NCBI GenBank assembly: GCA_013297825.1
Contig: JAAFIN010000001.1
Location: 28,566-92,565 of the forward strand
DNA length: 64,000 bases
DNA from: Cytophagales bacterium
GTDB lineage: Bacteria; Bacteroidota; Bacteroidia; Cytophagales; Microscillaceae
Reading direction: 5' to 3'
The stretch's first letter is position 1, and the number at the start of each line of letters is the position of its first letter. The position numbers were made by a program, and so were the translations under genes. The notes under the pieces are model-generated. The model made no database searches and had not been told where the DNA came from. It saw nothing but the letters and a program-made list of their open reading frames with translations. Shown here one piece after another: positions 8,028-17,825 of this stretch.

Positions 8028-9734
8028 ATGATTTCAAATTTACAATTTTTTGTTTTACGTTCTAATATTTTACGTTTTTTTGTTCTTTTATTGCTTTTTT
8101 ATTTTTTTTCAAAAAAAATAAATGCACAAAGTCCTTACGCACCGCTCAATGTAGATTATCACCATTGGATAGACAGGCTTGACATAAAAAGTGGTGGAAA
8201 AATTCAAAATTTGCATAGTTCATTAAAACCATATCCTCGCCACGTACTCGCACAAATCGCAGACAGCACCGAAAAATGGGACAATCTATCAAAAGTAGAT
8301 AAATTTAATATTCAATTTCTCAAAGATGATAACTGGGAATGGAGTGCTGATAGTTTGGCGGGAAATAGCGAAAAAGCATTTTTTATCAAAAAATTGTATA
8401 AAAAGAAAGGCGATTTATATAATTACCAAAATAAAGATGCAGATTTTCATATTAGCCCTGTATTTTCTTTTTCAGGTGGAAAAGACCAAAACACCGAAGG
8501 AACGCCTTTTTTTAATGGCAGAGGCTTGGAGATTAGGGGAAATGTAGGCAAAAAAATAGGTTTTTATACGTATTTTACAGATAATCAAGCACTTTTTCCA
8601 ACATATATTTTGGATAGAGTAACCGCTTTTAATGCAGTTCCAAATGAAGGTTATTACAAAAGAGGTGTTGGACAGCGACAAGTGGATTTTATCACTGCAA
8701 GAGGTTATATTTCTTTTCCCATTTACAAAAAAGTAATTGATGCACAATTTGGTTATGACCGCAATTTTATGGGAAATGGTTATCGCAGTATGGTGCTTTC
8801 AGATAATTCTTCCAATTATCTTTTTTTTAAAATAAACACCAAAATAGGCAATGTGCAGTACCAAAATATGTTTGCACAACTTACTTCTGAGGTATTGCCT
8901 GCTGACGGACAATATCCTCAAAAATATATGGCGTTGCATCATTTGAGTTGGAATATTACCCATAAATTAAATGTAGGAATTTTTGAAAGTATTATTTTTA
9001 ATCGTGGGGACAGTTTGAAAAATGGAAATTTTGATTTTCGTTACCTAAATCCTATTATTTTTTATCGTTCCATAGAACAACAAGCAGGAAGTCCTGACAA
9101 TGCAAATCTTGGGGTGGATTTTAAATGGAATATCAAAAAAAGGGTTTCTTTGTATGGACAAATATTTCTTGATGAGTTTGTGCTTTCACAGGTACGCAAT
9201 CGTTCAGGTTGGAGGGGCAATAAGCAAGCTGGACAATTTGGCGTAAAATATATAGATGTTTTGGGCGTAAAAAATTTGGATTTACAAACCGAATTAAATA
9301 TTGCACGACCTTACACCTATTCACACAACCAAAAATACAATGAATATAGCAATTATAACCAAGCCTTAGCACACCCTTTGGGGGCAAATTTTTATGAATT
9401 TGTGGGAATTGTGCGTTGCCAGCCTTTTCCAAGATGGAATTTTGTGAGCAAAACCATTTATGCACAATACGGACAAGATGAATTAGGAAAAAATTGGGGC
9501 GGAAATATTTTTAAAAATAATTCTGATTTTGTGCAAGAATTTAATAATACCATCGCACAAGGCATAAAAACAAATCTTCTTTTGGCAGAATTTTGTGCAA
9601 CTTGGCACATAAAACACAATCTTTTTATTGATTTTCGTCATCTTTATAGAAAAGTTAGCACCGACGAAAAAGCCACCAATTACACAAGTATTGGATTGAG
9701 ATTGAATTTTGCACCAAGACAAGAGATGTTTTAA
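8028..9734 (+). CDS. RemB/Wzi-like outer-membrane beta-barrel protein
   Basis: This 568-residue protein has an N-terminal signal sequence (hydrophobic 15-29, cleavage near KINAQS at 34). A short N-terminal region contains NLHSSLKPYPRHVLAQI and is followed by a long series of beta strands. The block FDRNFMGNGYRSMVLSDNSS-like (here YDRNFMGNGYRSMVLSDNS, about 244-262) and YLFFKINTKIGNVQYQN resemble gliding-motility protein RemB and the capsule-assembly Wzi barrels. In Flavobacterium RemB contributes to gliding and surface attachment. With porV in the same window, a role in surface polysaccharide or adhesin display is plausible. Assignment is to the fold and superfamily, not to a proven function. 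Confidence 0.75.
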   Translation: MISNLQFFVLRSNILRFFVLLLLFYFFSKKINAQSPYAPLNVDYHHWIDRLDIKSGGKIQNLHSSLKPYPRHVLAQIADSTEKWDNLSKVDKFNIQFLKDDNWEWSADSLAGNSEKAFFIKKLYKKKGDLYNYQNKDADFHISPVFSFSGGKDQNTEGTPFFNGRGLEIRGNVGKKIGFYTYFTDNQALFPTYILDRVTAFNAVPNEGYYKRGVGQRQVDFITARGYISFPIYKKVIDAQFGYDRNFMGNGYRSMVLSDNSSNYLFFKINTKIGNVQYQNMFAQLTSEVLPADGQYPQKYMALHHLSWNITHKLNVGIFESIIFNRGDSLKNGNFDFRYLNPIIFYRSIEQQAGSPDNANLGVDFKWNIKKRVSLYGQIFLDEFVLSQVRNRSGWRGNKQAGQFGVKYIDVLGVKNLDLQTELNIARPYTYSHNQKYNEYSNYNQALAHPLGANFYEFVGIVRCQPFPRWNFVSKTIYAQYGQDELGKNWGGNIFKNNSDFVQEFNNTIAQGIKTNLLLAEFCATWHIKHNLFIDFRHLYRKVSTDEKATNYTSIGLRLNFAPRQEMF

Positions 9735-9780
9735 TGATTATTTTTGATGGGTATAAATATCAGAAAAACTAAAAATAAAG

Positions 9781-10449
9781 TTAATCAAAATATTGAAAAA
9801 ACAACCTTTTTAACATATCATTATTCAAAATAATTTGCCTTTTGAAGGCAGTAAAAGCAGATTGTTTGCTTAAATGTAGTCTAATTTCCGTTAGAGCATC
9901 TTGTTTGATATCTTGCAAATCACCACTTTTGTGATATTTTAATAACGATTTTTGGAAATTCATTATTTCATCTAATAATTTATCTCTTAAATTGCTTGCT
10001 TCTATATTTTTTAAAAGCGTTGTGCCATTATAAACTGCATTTAATAAATTTCTTGTCAATAAAGTTTTTTGTGAATTGTCCAACGCAACAAATTGAGGTT
10101 CTTCAGCAGGAAAAGGACTAAAGATGTATTTTATTTTTGTTTCTATTTCCTCATTTTTATCTGTGCAGTTTAATATTGGTGTATAATTATCTAATTTTGT
10201 GTTATTGCAATGCCCACAAGCCCAAAATAGATTATTCCACTCAAATTCTAAATTTTTGTTGCCTTTGTGTGGCACAAAATGCTCCACATTAATAGTGGTT
10301 GGTGCTTTATCCTCACAAATGTAACATTTATTTTTAAAATCATTTTTTAACGTTTCAAGTACATTACCACATTTGTAATCTCCACTTTTTTTATTTTTTT
10401 CAATCTCCAAACAATCAGGAGCAGGTTGTGATTTTTCAAAAAACACCAT
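9781..10449 (-). CDS. ptuB: HNH endonuclease, Septu-type PtuB
   Basis: This 222-residue protein has an HNH nuclease core with a structural zinc site: C42 and C45 (CYIC), E56-H57 (NVEHFVPH), N72 (EWNNLFWACGHCN) and C78/C81. This is the pattern of the PtuB / retron-type HNH family. It follows the ATPase gene by 38 nt in the same direction, the order seen in Septu defence operons, where PtuA (ATPase) and PtuB (HNH) form a complex that degrades phage DNA. Alternative: the HNH effector of an ATPase-HNH retron, but I see no reverse transcriptase or msr-msd region nearby. The N-terminal 40 residues also hold a Cys pair (C13, C27). Confidence 0.82.
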   Translation of the reverse strand: MVFFEKSQPAPDCLEIEKNKKSGDYKCGNVLETLKNDFKNKCYICEDKAPTTINVEHFVPHKGNKNLEFEWNNLFWACGHCNNTKLDNYTPILNCTDKNEEIETKIKYIFSPFPAEEPQFVALDNSQKTLLTRNLLNAVYNGTTLLKNIEASNLRDKLLDEIMNFQKSLLKYHKSGDLQDIKQDALTEIRLHLSKQSAFTAFKRQIILNNDMLKRLFFQYFD

Positions 10450-10487
10450 AAATTTTAATTAAATTTTTGATTAAATTTTTGATTTTT

Positions 10488-11711
10488 TTAATACAATTCA
10501 AGTAATTCAATTTGTTGCAATTTTACCAAAAGTTCTTTTGAAAGATATTTTGGAGCGTGTGCAAAATACTCTTTTAAATATCTTAATTTTTCTCGTTGTT
10601 CTGGTGTTTTTTCTGAAATCAATACCAAATTTTCAAATTCTTGTACTTTTGATTTTACAATTTCAGAATATTTATCTGTTTTAAAATAGCTTTCAAGCAA
10701 CGCATCATAAGAATAACTTGTCAAATCAGTTGTAACAATGCGTGTTTCCAAATCACAAATTGTGGCATTGGACACAGAGGACAGCACAAAAGGCGAATGT
10801 GTGCTAACAATAAACTGAATTTTTGGAAAAAAATCCACCAAAAAAGGCAAAATTTTCTTCTGTAAATCTACGTGCAAATGAGTTTCTATTTCGTCAATAA
10901 TTACCACGCCTTCCATATCATAAAATTTATTTTCGTGAGCTTCCATTCTAAGCAAAAGCTCTGTTACAATACTCATAATCGCAGAATAACCATCTGACAA
11001 ATGACTAAATGTAAAAGGCTCATATTTATCTGTGATAATATCAAAATTGAAATTATCTTTGTCAAAACGCAATTCTAATTTATTTACATCAAATATATCT
11101 TTTAGTCTATTTTCAAAATTCAAAAACCAATTATCAATTTTTTGCACAACATCATATTCATTATCATCTTTGGCAAAAGAACGTTTTGCTTTCAAATTGA
11201 CTATATATTGAATAAAATTTTGATTTATTTGTGTTCCAACATCATATTTTTTTTGTAATTCAAATTTCTGAATACCTGTTGGTTTTCTTAAATTAAAATT
11301 TCTTTTTGCATTGAAAAAAACAAATAAAAATTCACCTTTTTCATTTTTTTCAATAATATTTCCATAGCTTGAAAAGTCAATATTTGTGCCTCCAAGTTGT
11401 AATAAACTTTCTTTTGCATTATTTAATACTTTTTCTGTTTCTTTTCTTTGAATATCTGATAAATGTGTTTGCAATAATAATTCTTCCATCCCTTTTTTAT
11501 CATTTTTAAGTCTTAAAAGGGCTGCAAATTTATTTTTTACCTCAAAATGTTTCAAAAACTTATGAATTTCCTGCAAAAGGCTTGTTTTTCCGCTACCATT
11601 TTTCCCTGTGATGATTAGATGTTGGCGATTTTCTTTGGAGAGTGGAATATCCAAATTTTTTACATTTCTGGAATTTTCAACAAAAATGTTTGTAATAAAA
11701 TTTTCAGTCAT
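10488..11711 (-). CDS. ptuA: AAA15/OLD-like SMC-type ATPase, Septu-type PtuA
   Basis: This 407-residue protein carries all parts of an ABC/SMC-type ATPase: Walker A GKNGSGKT (36-43), signature-like LSDGYSAIM (238-246), Walker B with catalytic glutamate VVIIDEIETHLH (269-280) and the H-loop STHSPFVL (303-310). A helical insertion (about 60-110) stands where coiled-coil or lid sequences occur. With the downstream HNH gene it makes a two-gene cassette typical of Septu anti-phage defence. The start ATG is 20 nt from a minus-strand -7 box (TATCTTTG, 11739-11732). No phage or transposon genes border the pair, but such cassettes commonly move between genomes. Base composition is like the neighbours. 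Confidence 0.85.
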   Translation of the reverse strand: MTENFITNIFVENSRNVKNLDIPLSKENRQHLIITGKNGSGKTSLLQEIHKFLKHFEVKNKFAALLRLKNDKKGMEELLLQTHLSDIQRKETEKVLNNAKESLLQLGGTNIDFSSYGNIIEKNEKGEFLFVFFNAKRNFNLRKPTGIQKFELQKKYDVGTQINQNFIQYIVNLKAKRSFAKDDNEYDVVQKIDNWFLNFENRLKDIFDVNKLELRFDKDNFNFDIITDKYEPFTFSHLSDGYSAIMSIVTELLLRMEAHENKFYDMEGVVIIDEIETHLHVDLQKKILPFLVDFFPKIQFIVSTHSPFVLSSVSNATICDLETRIVTTDLTSYSYDALLESYFKTDKYSEIVKSKVQEFENLVLISEKTPEQREKLRYLKEYFAHAPKYLSKELLVKLQQIELLELY

Positions 11712-11731
11712 AAAGTTATTTTTATTTTAAG

Positions 11732-11765
11732 CAAAGATAGCAAAAAAAATATTTCCAAGTTCAAA
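11732..11765 (-). promoter_or_regulatory. Promoter of the Septu-like operon
   Basis: On the minus strand TTTG (11765-11762) is 22 nt from TATCTTTG (11739-11732). The spacing is slightly long. A start near 11725 leaves only a short leader before the ATG at 11711. Confidence 0.5.
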
Positions 11766-11767
11766 AT

Positions 11768-11808
11768 AAAAAACAGGCTTTTAATTTTTAGTTAAAAACC
11801 TGTTTTTT
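11768..11808 (-). terminator. Intrinsic terminator after the SWIM gene
   Basis: AAAAACAGGCTTTTA pairs imperfectly with TAAAAACCTGTTTTT. T-runs are present on both strands. It separates the SWIM-protein gene from the ptuA promoter. Confidence 0.65.
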
Positions 11809-11834
11809 TATTTTCAAGAGTAGAATTAGAAAAA

Positions 11835-13475
11835 TTATTTATTCAAAAAAATAACCCCTGACATAATGTGCATACAAGCACCTTGTTTGATACCGTGTTT
11901 GCGGTGATACGCACAAGTACAAGACGCAAATTTTATTCTGCCTTCTGCATCAAGTTGGATTTTTGGCAAGAATACATTTTTACCTTGTACCTCAAAACTA
12001 TATTCTGTGATAGCATTTTCCAATGGTTTTTGGGCGGTACATTTTACTTTATTTTCGCCTACAAGTTCAGTAGCATATTTCAGTCTTTCGTCTTGTTCTG
12101 TTGGTGTGATTTTTATTTCTTGTTCCAATAATTTTCTCCAACGATAAATCTGTAAAATATGGTCATACATTGCTTGTCCATTTTTTACAAGCGTTTGGAG
12201 CGTAAAAGTAGCGTCCATTTGCGAAATATTCATTATTTCAGCAAGTTGTGCAGGTGTAAGCGTGAGGTGTTCCATTAGTTTTTGATACACCTTATTTAAG
12301 TCAATATTGCCTTGATTTTTGGTTTTTGCAGAAGCCAAAAGGTCAAAATTACCTTTTTTAGACCAATCATTCGCAGTCCAACCAGAAAGACCAATATCAA
12401 ATCTATGACCTTCTACTTCCACCGACCAATATGAAGGCATACCTGTTCCCAAAAGTTTTACTTGTACTTTTTCGGTATAAGGCAATAAATCTTTTAAAAC
12501 CTGTAATCTTCTTCTTCCCCAAATGCGAATTTCGCCATCAGTTTCACCATTATAAATATTACTGTCTATAATTTCAATGCCCCAAGGGTCAATTACGAGT
12601 TTTTGAGGTTTTCCTTTTTCCAACACAAACCTAATAGAACGTGGGCTACTTTTTTCACGTCTGCGGGCTATTTCGCCCAATACTTGTGCGAGGGTTTGGC
12701 TATCAATGGTGATATTTGTGCCTTCTATTGTGGAAGCAGACTGCACTTGAAGAAAACCTTGTACCCAAGAAGGCGGAAGGTCAATTTTTTTCTCCACATT
12801 TTCGCCTACATCAGTAGAAAGTGCAACTTGTTCAAAGGCAACTTTGAGCCACGCAGGGCGATAACTTCTTACTCTTGAAAGTTCATTTGCGAGGTTTTGG
12901 CTAAAATCAATATTGGTTGTGCCATATTTTACATCATCAAATATTTCTAATAATTGCGTTGGCACGCTTACTCTGCCATAACTTGATTCGTCCAATGAAA
13001 ATGCCTCAAAAATAACTGCATCTTTATGTACGCTAATTACAGGGTCAAGCACCATCCATTTATCTTTGTCGTGTTTGTAAAGCCATTGATAATATTTATA
13101 GCGTGCTTCATCTACTTTCTTTTGAAGTGGAGCAATTTCTTTTTTAACATTGCGTTGTTGTTGGCGTAAAACCTCTCTACGTTGCAATAATTGCACTTTT
13201 TTAGCTTCAATATTTTGAAGATGAGCAGGAAGTTCTTTGATATATTCACCCATTACCCAATCTTGATAAGCGGTGTTATCTTTTTGAGTTGGACGTTCAT
13301 CATTTGTAACTACTTTTCTCAAAGCAAGCATTACCCTTGCGTAGCCAAGACTATTTTTGATAAGGGCATTCAGTGATACAGGAGGGCGATTAAGTTCAGC
13401 AGAAAAATTAAAACCCATTCCTTTTGCATCTTGTTGTGCAAAACTTGGGCGAGCGTATTGTTGGGTAAGTTGCAT
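11835..13475 (-). CDS. SWIM zinc-finger family protein
   Basis: This 546-residue protein ends with a SWIM zinc finger: C519-x-C521-x12-C534-x-H536 (CTCAYHRKHG..ACMHI). SWIM domains bind nucleic acid or protein partners. The region 95-135 is a predicted coiled coil (QLLQRREVLRQQQRNVKKEIAPLQKKVDEARYKY in part), and 260-330 and 340-380 look like beta-rich repeats. In many bacteria such proteins are encoded with MoxR ATPases and VWA proteins; none is adjacent here. A defence-island role is possible because ptuAB follows directly, but a terminator and a promoter lie between them. The start ATG is preceded by a GAATTAG-type array in upstream polarity. Confidence 0.82.
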   Translation of the reverse strand: MQLTQQYARPSFAQQDAKGMGFNFSAELNRPPVSLNALIKNSLGYARVMLALRKVVTNDERPTQKDNTAYQDWVMGEYIKELPAHLQNIEAKKVQLLQRREVLRQQQRNVKKEIAPLQKKVDEARYKYYQWLYKHDKDKWMVLDPVISVHKDAVIFEAFSLDESSYGRVSVPTQLLEIFDDVKYGTTNIDFSQNLANELSRVRSYRPAWLKVAFEQVALSTDVGENVEKKIDLPPSWVQGFLQVQSASTIEGTNITIDSQTLAQVLGEIARRREKSSPRSIRFVLEKGKPQKLVIDPWGIEIIDSNIYNGETDGEIRIWGRRRLQVLKDLLPYTEKVQVKLLGTGMPSYWSVEVEGHRFDIGLSGWTANDWSKKGNFDLLASAKTKNQGNIDLNKVYQKLMEHLTLTPAQLAEIMNISQMDATFTLQTLVKNGQAMYDHILQIYRWRKLLEQEIKITPTEQDERLKYATELVGENKVKCTAQKPLENAITEYSFEVQGKNVFLPKIQLDAEGRIKFASCTCAYHRKHGIKQGACMHIMSGVIFLNK

Positions 13476-13512
13476 CGTTAATTATGAATTAGGAATTAAG
13501 AATTAGGAATGA
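13476..13512 (-). repeat. GAATTAG / GAAACAGC array upstream of the SWIM gene
   Basis: The plus strand reads ATGAATTAGGAATTAAGAATTAGGAATGAAACAGC, a run of GAATTAR heptamers capped by GAAACAGC. It touches the ATG of the leftward gene, so on that coding strand the cap GCTGTTTC is outermost. After rightward genes (49495-49541) the same array occurs in the mirror arrangement. Confidence 0.8.
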
Positions 13513-13685
13513 AACAGCTTTTTTTTTCGTTAAAAAATTGAATTATGATTTTACAAATATAATCATTTTTTTTAATTTTTATATTTTTTTGAAAATTTTT
13601 TTTGAAAAAAATATATAAAAATCCACATAAGAATAGGAAATAATTTCTCAAATTTATGAAATTTTATTTTTAGAAAAAAACAAGC

Positions 13686-13693
13686 TATTTTTG
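13686..13693 (+). promoter_or_regulatory. -7 box of the M1 peptidase gene
   Basis: TATTTTTG lies 56 nt upstream of the ATG at 13749. No good TTTG stands at -33, so only the -7 element is supported. Confidence 0.4.
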
Positions 13694-13748
13694 AGCAAAA
13701 CTACTTTAAAAATTTAAAATCCCATACCTAAAAATCCAATATTCAAAA

Positions 13749-15404
13749 ATGCAATTAAAAAAAACACTTTTCTTAACCCTATTTTTTGTATATTTTTTTA
13801 CACAAAATATATATGCCCAATACTCACGTGGAGATTCCTTGCGTGGAGCATTATCACCTTTGCGTACTTGTTATGATGTGTTGCATTATGATTTGTATAT
13901 AAATGTAAAAATTGATAAGAAATTTATTGAAGGCAAAAACACCATTACGTACAAAGTAGTGGAAGATTTCAAAAAATTACAAGTTGATTTATTTGAAAAT
14001 ATGAACATTGAAAGCATTTCTCAAAATGGAAAAAACCTTACCTTCAAAAGAGAGGGAAATGCAACTTTTGTGGAATTTTCAGAAAAACAAACCAAAAATT
14101 CTACCCAAAAAATAGAAATAAAATATAATGGCTACCCTCGCCCTGCGGTAAATGCTCCTTGGGACGGTGGTTTTTCGTGGAAAAAAGATAGCAAAGGCAA
14201 AGATTGGGTTGGCGTTTCGTGTGAAGGACTTGGTGCGAGTGTGTGGTTTCCAAACAAAGACCATCTTTCTGACGAGCCTGACAGCGTAAGAGTGGTTGCA
14301 GAAGTGCCAAAAGGGCTTATTTGTGTATCAAATGGTAATCTTAAACAAAAAACTGAAAAAGAAAATACCACCCAATTTGATTGGAGAGTGAGTTATCCTA
14401 TCAATAATTATAATATTACGCTGAATATTGCGGAATATGTGCATTTTTCAGAAGAATATACCGCAGAAGATGGCGAAAAAATGCCTTTGGATTATTATGT
14501 TTTGCCTGAAAATTTGGAAAAAGCCAAAAAACAATTTTTGCAGGTAAAACCTATGCTTGCTTGTTATGAAAAATTATTTGGAAAATATCCTTTTTGGAAA
14601 GATGGTTTTGCACTTGTAGAAACGCCTTATTTAGGTATGGAACATCAAGGAGCCATCGCTTATGGCAATAAATACAGAAATGGATATTTGGGTAGTGATA
14701 TTTCAGGAACAGGCGAAGGTTTGTTTTTTGATTATATCATTATCCACGAGACAGGACACGAATATTGGGGGAATAATATCAGTTGTAGCGACCACGCTGA
14801 AATGTGGATTCACGAAAGTTTTTGTACTTATACTGAAGGGCTTTATGTGGAATGTATGAAAGGCAAAGAAGCTGGTTACAATTATCTTGGGGGATATTTT
14901 GGGCAAGGTGAAAACCAAAAACCGCTTATTGGGGATTTAGACGTGAATGCTGATGGACACGATATTTATGGAAAAGGTGCATCTATCTTGCATACACTTC
15001 GCAATGTGGTAGAAGATGACAAAAAATGGTTTGCAATGCTCAAAAATATTTCAAAAGATTTTAGGCACAAAGTCGTAAATACCAAAATGATGACCGATTA
15101 TATGAACAAAGCACTTGACAACAATTATGATTATTTTTTTAATCAATATCTCAAAACGCCAAATGTTCCAATATTAGAATACAAAATTACCAAACAAAAA
15201 GGAAAACATTATTTGGAATATCGTTGGAGAAATACAACAAATGACTTTAAAATGCCTATCAATGTGTTGTTTAATGAAAATTCTACTAAAATTTTAATAA
15301 AACCAACCGCAAATACTTGGCAAAAAATACCAATTTCAAAAGCTCAAACAAATATTACTTTGCCTAAAAATCATTATTTTGTAAATTTGCAGAAGGTAGA
15401 ATAA
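13749..15404 (+). CDS. Secreted M1-family metallo-aminopeptidase
   Basis: This 551-residue protein has a signal peptide (1-24, YFFTQNIYAQ). The gluzincin motif HETGH (333-337) with the third zinc ligand E356 (WIHESFCTYTEG) marks the M1 aminopeptidase family. The exopeptidase motif usually written GAMEN is here GMEHQGAIAY (296-305). The N-terminal beta domain (about 40-230) is present. The C-terminal part is a short beta module instead of the long helical domain of aminopeptidase N, as in other Bacteroidota secreted M1 enzymes. It would trim peptides in the periplasm or outside. It is monocistronic and flanked by noncoding DNA on both sides. Confidence 0.92.
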   Translation: MQLKKTLFLTLFFVYFFTQNIYAQYSRGDSLRGALSPLRTCYDVLHYDLYINVKIDKKFIEGKNTITYKVVEDFKKLQVDLFENMNIESISQNGKNLTFKREGNATFVEFSEKQTKNSTQKIEIKYNGYPRPAVNAPWDGGFSWKKDSKGKDWVGVSCEGLGASVWFPNKDHLSDEPDSVRVVAEVPKGLICVSNGNLKQKTEKENTTQFDWRVSYPINNYNITLNIAEYVHFSEEYTAEDGEKMPLDYYVLPENLEKAKKQFLQVKPMLACYEKLFGKYPFWKDGFALVETPYLGMEHQGAIAYGNKYRNGYLGSDISGTGEGLFFDYIIIHETGHEYWGNNISCSDHAEMWIHESFCTYTEGLYVECMKGKEAGYNYLGGYFGQGENQKPLIGDLDVNADGHDIYGKGASILHTLRNVVEDDKKWFAMLKNISKDFRHKVVNTKMMTDYMNKALDNNYDYFFNQYLKTPNVPILEYKITKQKGKHYLEYRWRNTTNDFKMPINVLFNENSTKILIKPTANTWQKIPISKAQTNITLPKNHYFVNLQKVE

Positions 15405-15450
15405 CAAGGAAAAAGGTGTAAATTAGGGGAAAGATGTAGGTGTAAGGAAT
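15405..15450 (+). repeat. GGTGTAA-type array after the peptidase gene
   Basis: AAAAGGTGTAAATTAGGGGAAAGATGTAGGTGTAAGGAATG follows the stop directly. It is the downstream form of the family that reads TACACC..TGATACC on the other strand at the left end of the window. Confidence 0.6.
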
Positions 15451-15605
15451 GATAATTAAATAACTTACTCTTTTGCTTCCCCACGTTTCACGTGGGGTTA
15501 CCATTGTTAAACCCTTTCAGGGTTTTTATAAGATGAATTTATTTTATTTCTTTTCCTAAGTAGTAAAGGGGGAAAATCATTTTTATTTTTTTAATTAAAA
15601 TTATA

Positions 15606-15679
15606 GGTTGTTTGGCAATTTTTATGGAAAAAGAAAAAAACGAAATAAAAAGACATTCCACAAAAATTGTCAAAAAACC
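15606..15679. mobile_element. MITE-like element, copy 2 (74 bp)
   Basis: GGTTGTTTGGCAATTTTTAT (from 15606) is matched by the inverted terminus ending CACAAAAATTGTCAAAAAACC at 15679. The termini are related to those at 6614/6739 and 55819/55989. The interior is A-rich and has no coding capacity. Confidence 0.6.
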
Positions 15680-15791
15680 AAATTATAAAACAATAAGATA
15701 AACGAAAATTTCATATTTTATACCAATAAAATACAATTAAAATACAATTTTTTATTTTGTTCAAAAAAAAACAAAGAAAATTTCAAAAAAA

Positions 15792-15824
15792 TTTGCAAAT
15801 CTCAAAAACTTATCTTTACCTTTG
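15792..15824 (+). promoter_or_regulatory. Promoter of the metY leader transcript
   Basis: TTTG at 15792-15795 is 21 nt from TACCTTTG at 15817-15824, matching the Bacteroidota consensus. The transcript should start near 15831, just before the SAM-I riboswitch and about 600 nt before metY. Confidence 0.75.
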
Positions 15825-15840
15825 CAACAAGATATTCATA

Positions 15841-15946
15841 TTATCCTTATCTAATAAATGATAATTTGATTTATAACGAAACGTTGAGAGAATAGGCTCT
15901 ATGAAACGTTGGCAACCTACCAAAAAGCAAGGTGCTAATTCCTACC
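15841..15946 (+). ncRNA. SAM-I (S-box) riboswitch
   Basis: The conserved core is readable: GAAACGTTGAGAGAATAGG (P3 side), CTCTATGAAACGTTGGCAACC (15897-15917 region) and AAGGTGCTAATTCC (15929-15942). These match the S-box sentences AGAGxxGGAGGGA, CCCxATGAAxCCxGGCAACC and AAGGTGCxAATTCC. P3 can form from AACGTTGAGAG with CTCT..AACGTT. The P1 helix is AU-rich and I cannot fix its ends. Its place before metY fits S-adenosylmethionine feedback on homocysteine/methionine synthesis. The expression platform is unclear: a weak CCTAA..TTAGG hairpin follows at 15944-15970. Confidence 0.85.
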
Positions 15947-15993
15947 TAAGTATTTTTTTTATTTTTAGGAAATATAAAACCAACATTCACACA

Positions 15994-16104
15994 ATGAAAA
16001 TTATCAACAACATCTGGGTAAAACCTACTCCACACAACTCTATTTTTACAAAAAATAATGCTACACAAGATAATTTTTCTTGTTGTTGCTGTTGTTGTTG
16101 CTAA
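15994..16104 (+). CDS. 36-residue leader peptide ending in seven cysteines
   Basis: The frame ATG 15994 to TAA 16104 encodes a peptide beginning MKIINNIWVKPTPHN and ending NFSCCCCCCC. The seven codons are TGT TGT TGC TGT TGT TGT TGC directly before the stop. It lies between the SAM-I aptamer and metY. A terminal run of one amino acid is the hallmark of attenuator leader peptides, so ribosome stalling when cysteinyl-tRNA is scarce is the natural hypothesis. MetY uses sulfide, which links to cysteine supply. A longer in-frame start at 15901 would overlap the aptamer and is rejected. No gene homology is claimed. Confidence 0.75.
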   Translation: MKIINNIWVKPTPHNSIFTKNNATQDNFSCCCCCCC

Positions 16105-16146
16105 TTCTATCTTATACTTTCTTACAAATTACATTTTTCTATCAAA

Positions 16147-16179
16147 AACTTTTGGAGGGTTTTAAACCCTCCAAAAGTT
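16147..16179. repeat. GGAGGGTTT palindrome, repeat copy 3
   Basis: AACTTTTGGAGGGTTT pairs with AAACCCTCCAAAAGTT, 43 nt after the leader-peptide stop. No T-run follows in the rightward direction, so it is a weak rightward terminator; on the minus strand TTTTT follows the stem. It may take part in attenuation before metY. Confidence 0.65.
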
Positions 16180-16210
16180 AAAAATTACAGAAAAATCATT
16201 GTAATTTAAG

Positions 16211-16339
16211 TACAAACACACTAAAAGTGTGTTCTACAAAATTCATTTTCTTTTATTTCAAAAAAAATTTTTTTTTAAATAAGGAACTTTTCCACAAAAA
16301 AAATAATTCTATGTAAAGTCTATAAACTTTATAGACTAA
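16211..16339. repeat. Two palindromes in the metY leader
   Basis: AACACACT-aaa-AGTGTGTT (16215-16233) and AGTCTATAAA-c-TTTATAGACT (about 16317-16338) are perfect hairpins in the untranslated region between the Cys leader peptide and metY. No T-run follows either. Together with the palindrome at 16147 they give the leader three consecutive stems. Confidence 0.6.
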
Positions 16340-16409
16340 CAAATAATATTTCGCAAAAATGTTTTATACAAAAAAAATATATTTATAAAAATTTAATAAA
16401 AAATCTTAA

Positions 16410-17756
<1,347 letters not shown>

Positions 17757-17788
17757 AAGAAGCCCCCCAGCCCCCGAAGGGGGAGTAA
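17757..17788 (+). repeat. GC-rich palindrome between metY and metX
   Basis: The sequence AAGCCCCCCAGCCCCCGAAG continues as GGGGAG (17760-17785). CCCCC-gaa-GGGGG forms a small hairpin. The whole 26-nt word is repeated as an exact reverse complement inside metX (17895-17920). It is in the downstream polarity relative to metY. Confidence 0.9.
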
Positions 17789-17825
17789 ATACAAAAAAAA
17801 TATTTAACCATTAAAAAAAATAACT

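Noticed and set aside
9781..11711. Retron Ec-type ATPase-HNH operon
   Set aside because: No reverse transcriptase and no msr-msd-like structured region were found upstream or downstream; Septu explains the pair better.
15901..15993. Longer start (ATG 15901) of the cysteine leader peptide
   Set aside because: It lies in the conserved SAM-I aptamer core (ATGAAACGTTGGCAACC), so that ATG is part of the RNA structure; the ATG at 15994 is after it.
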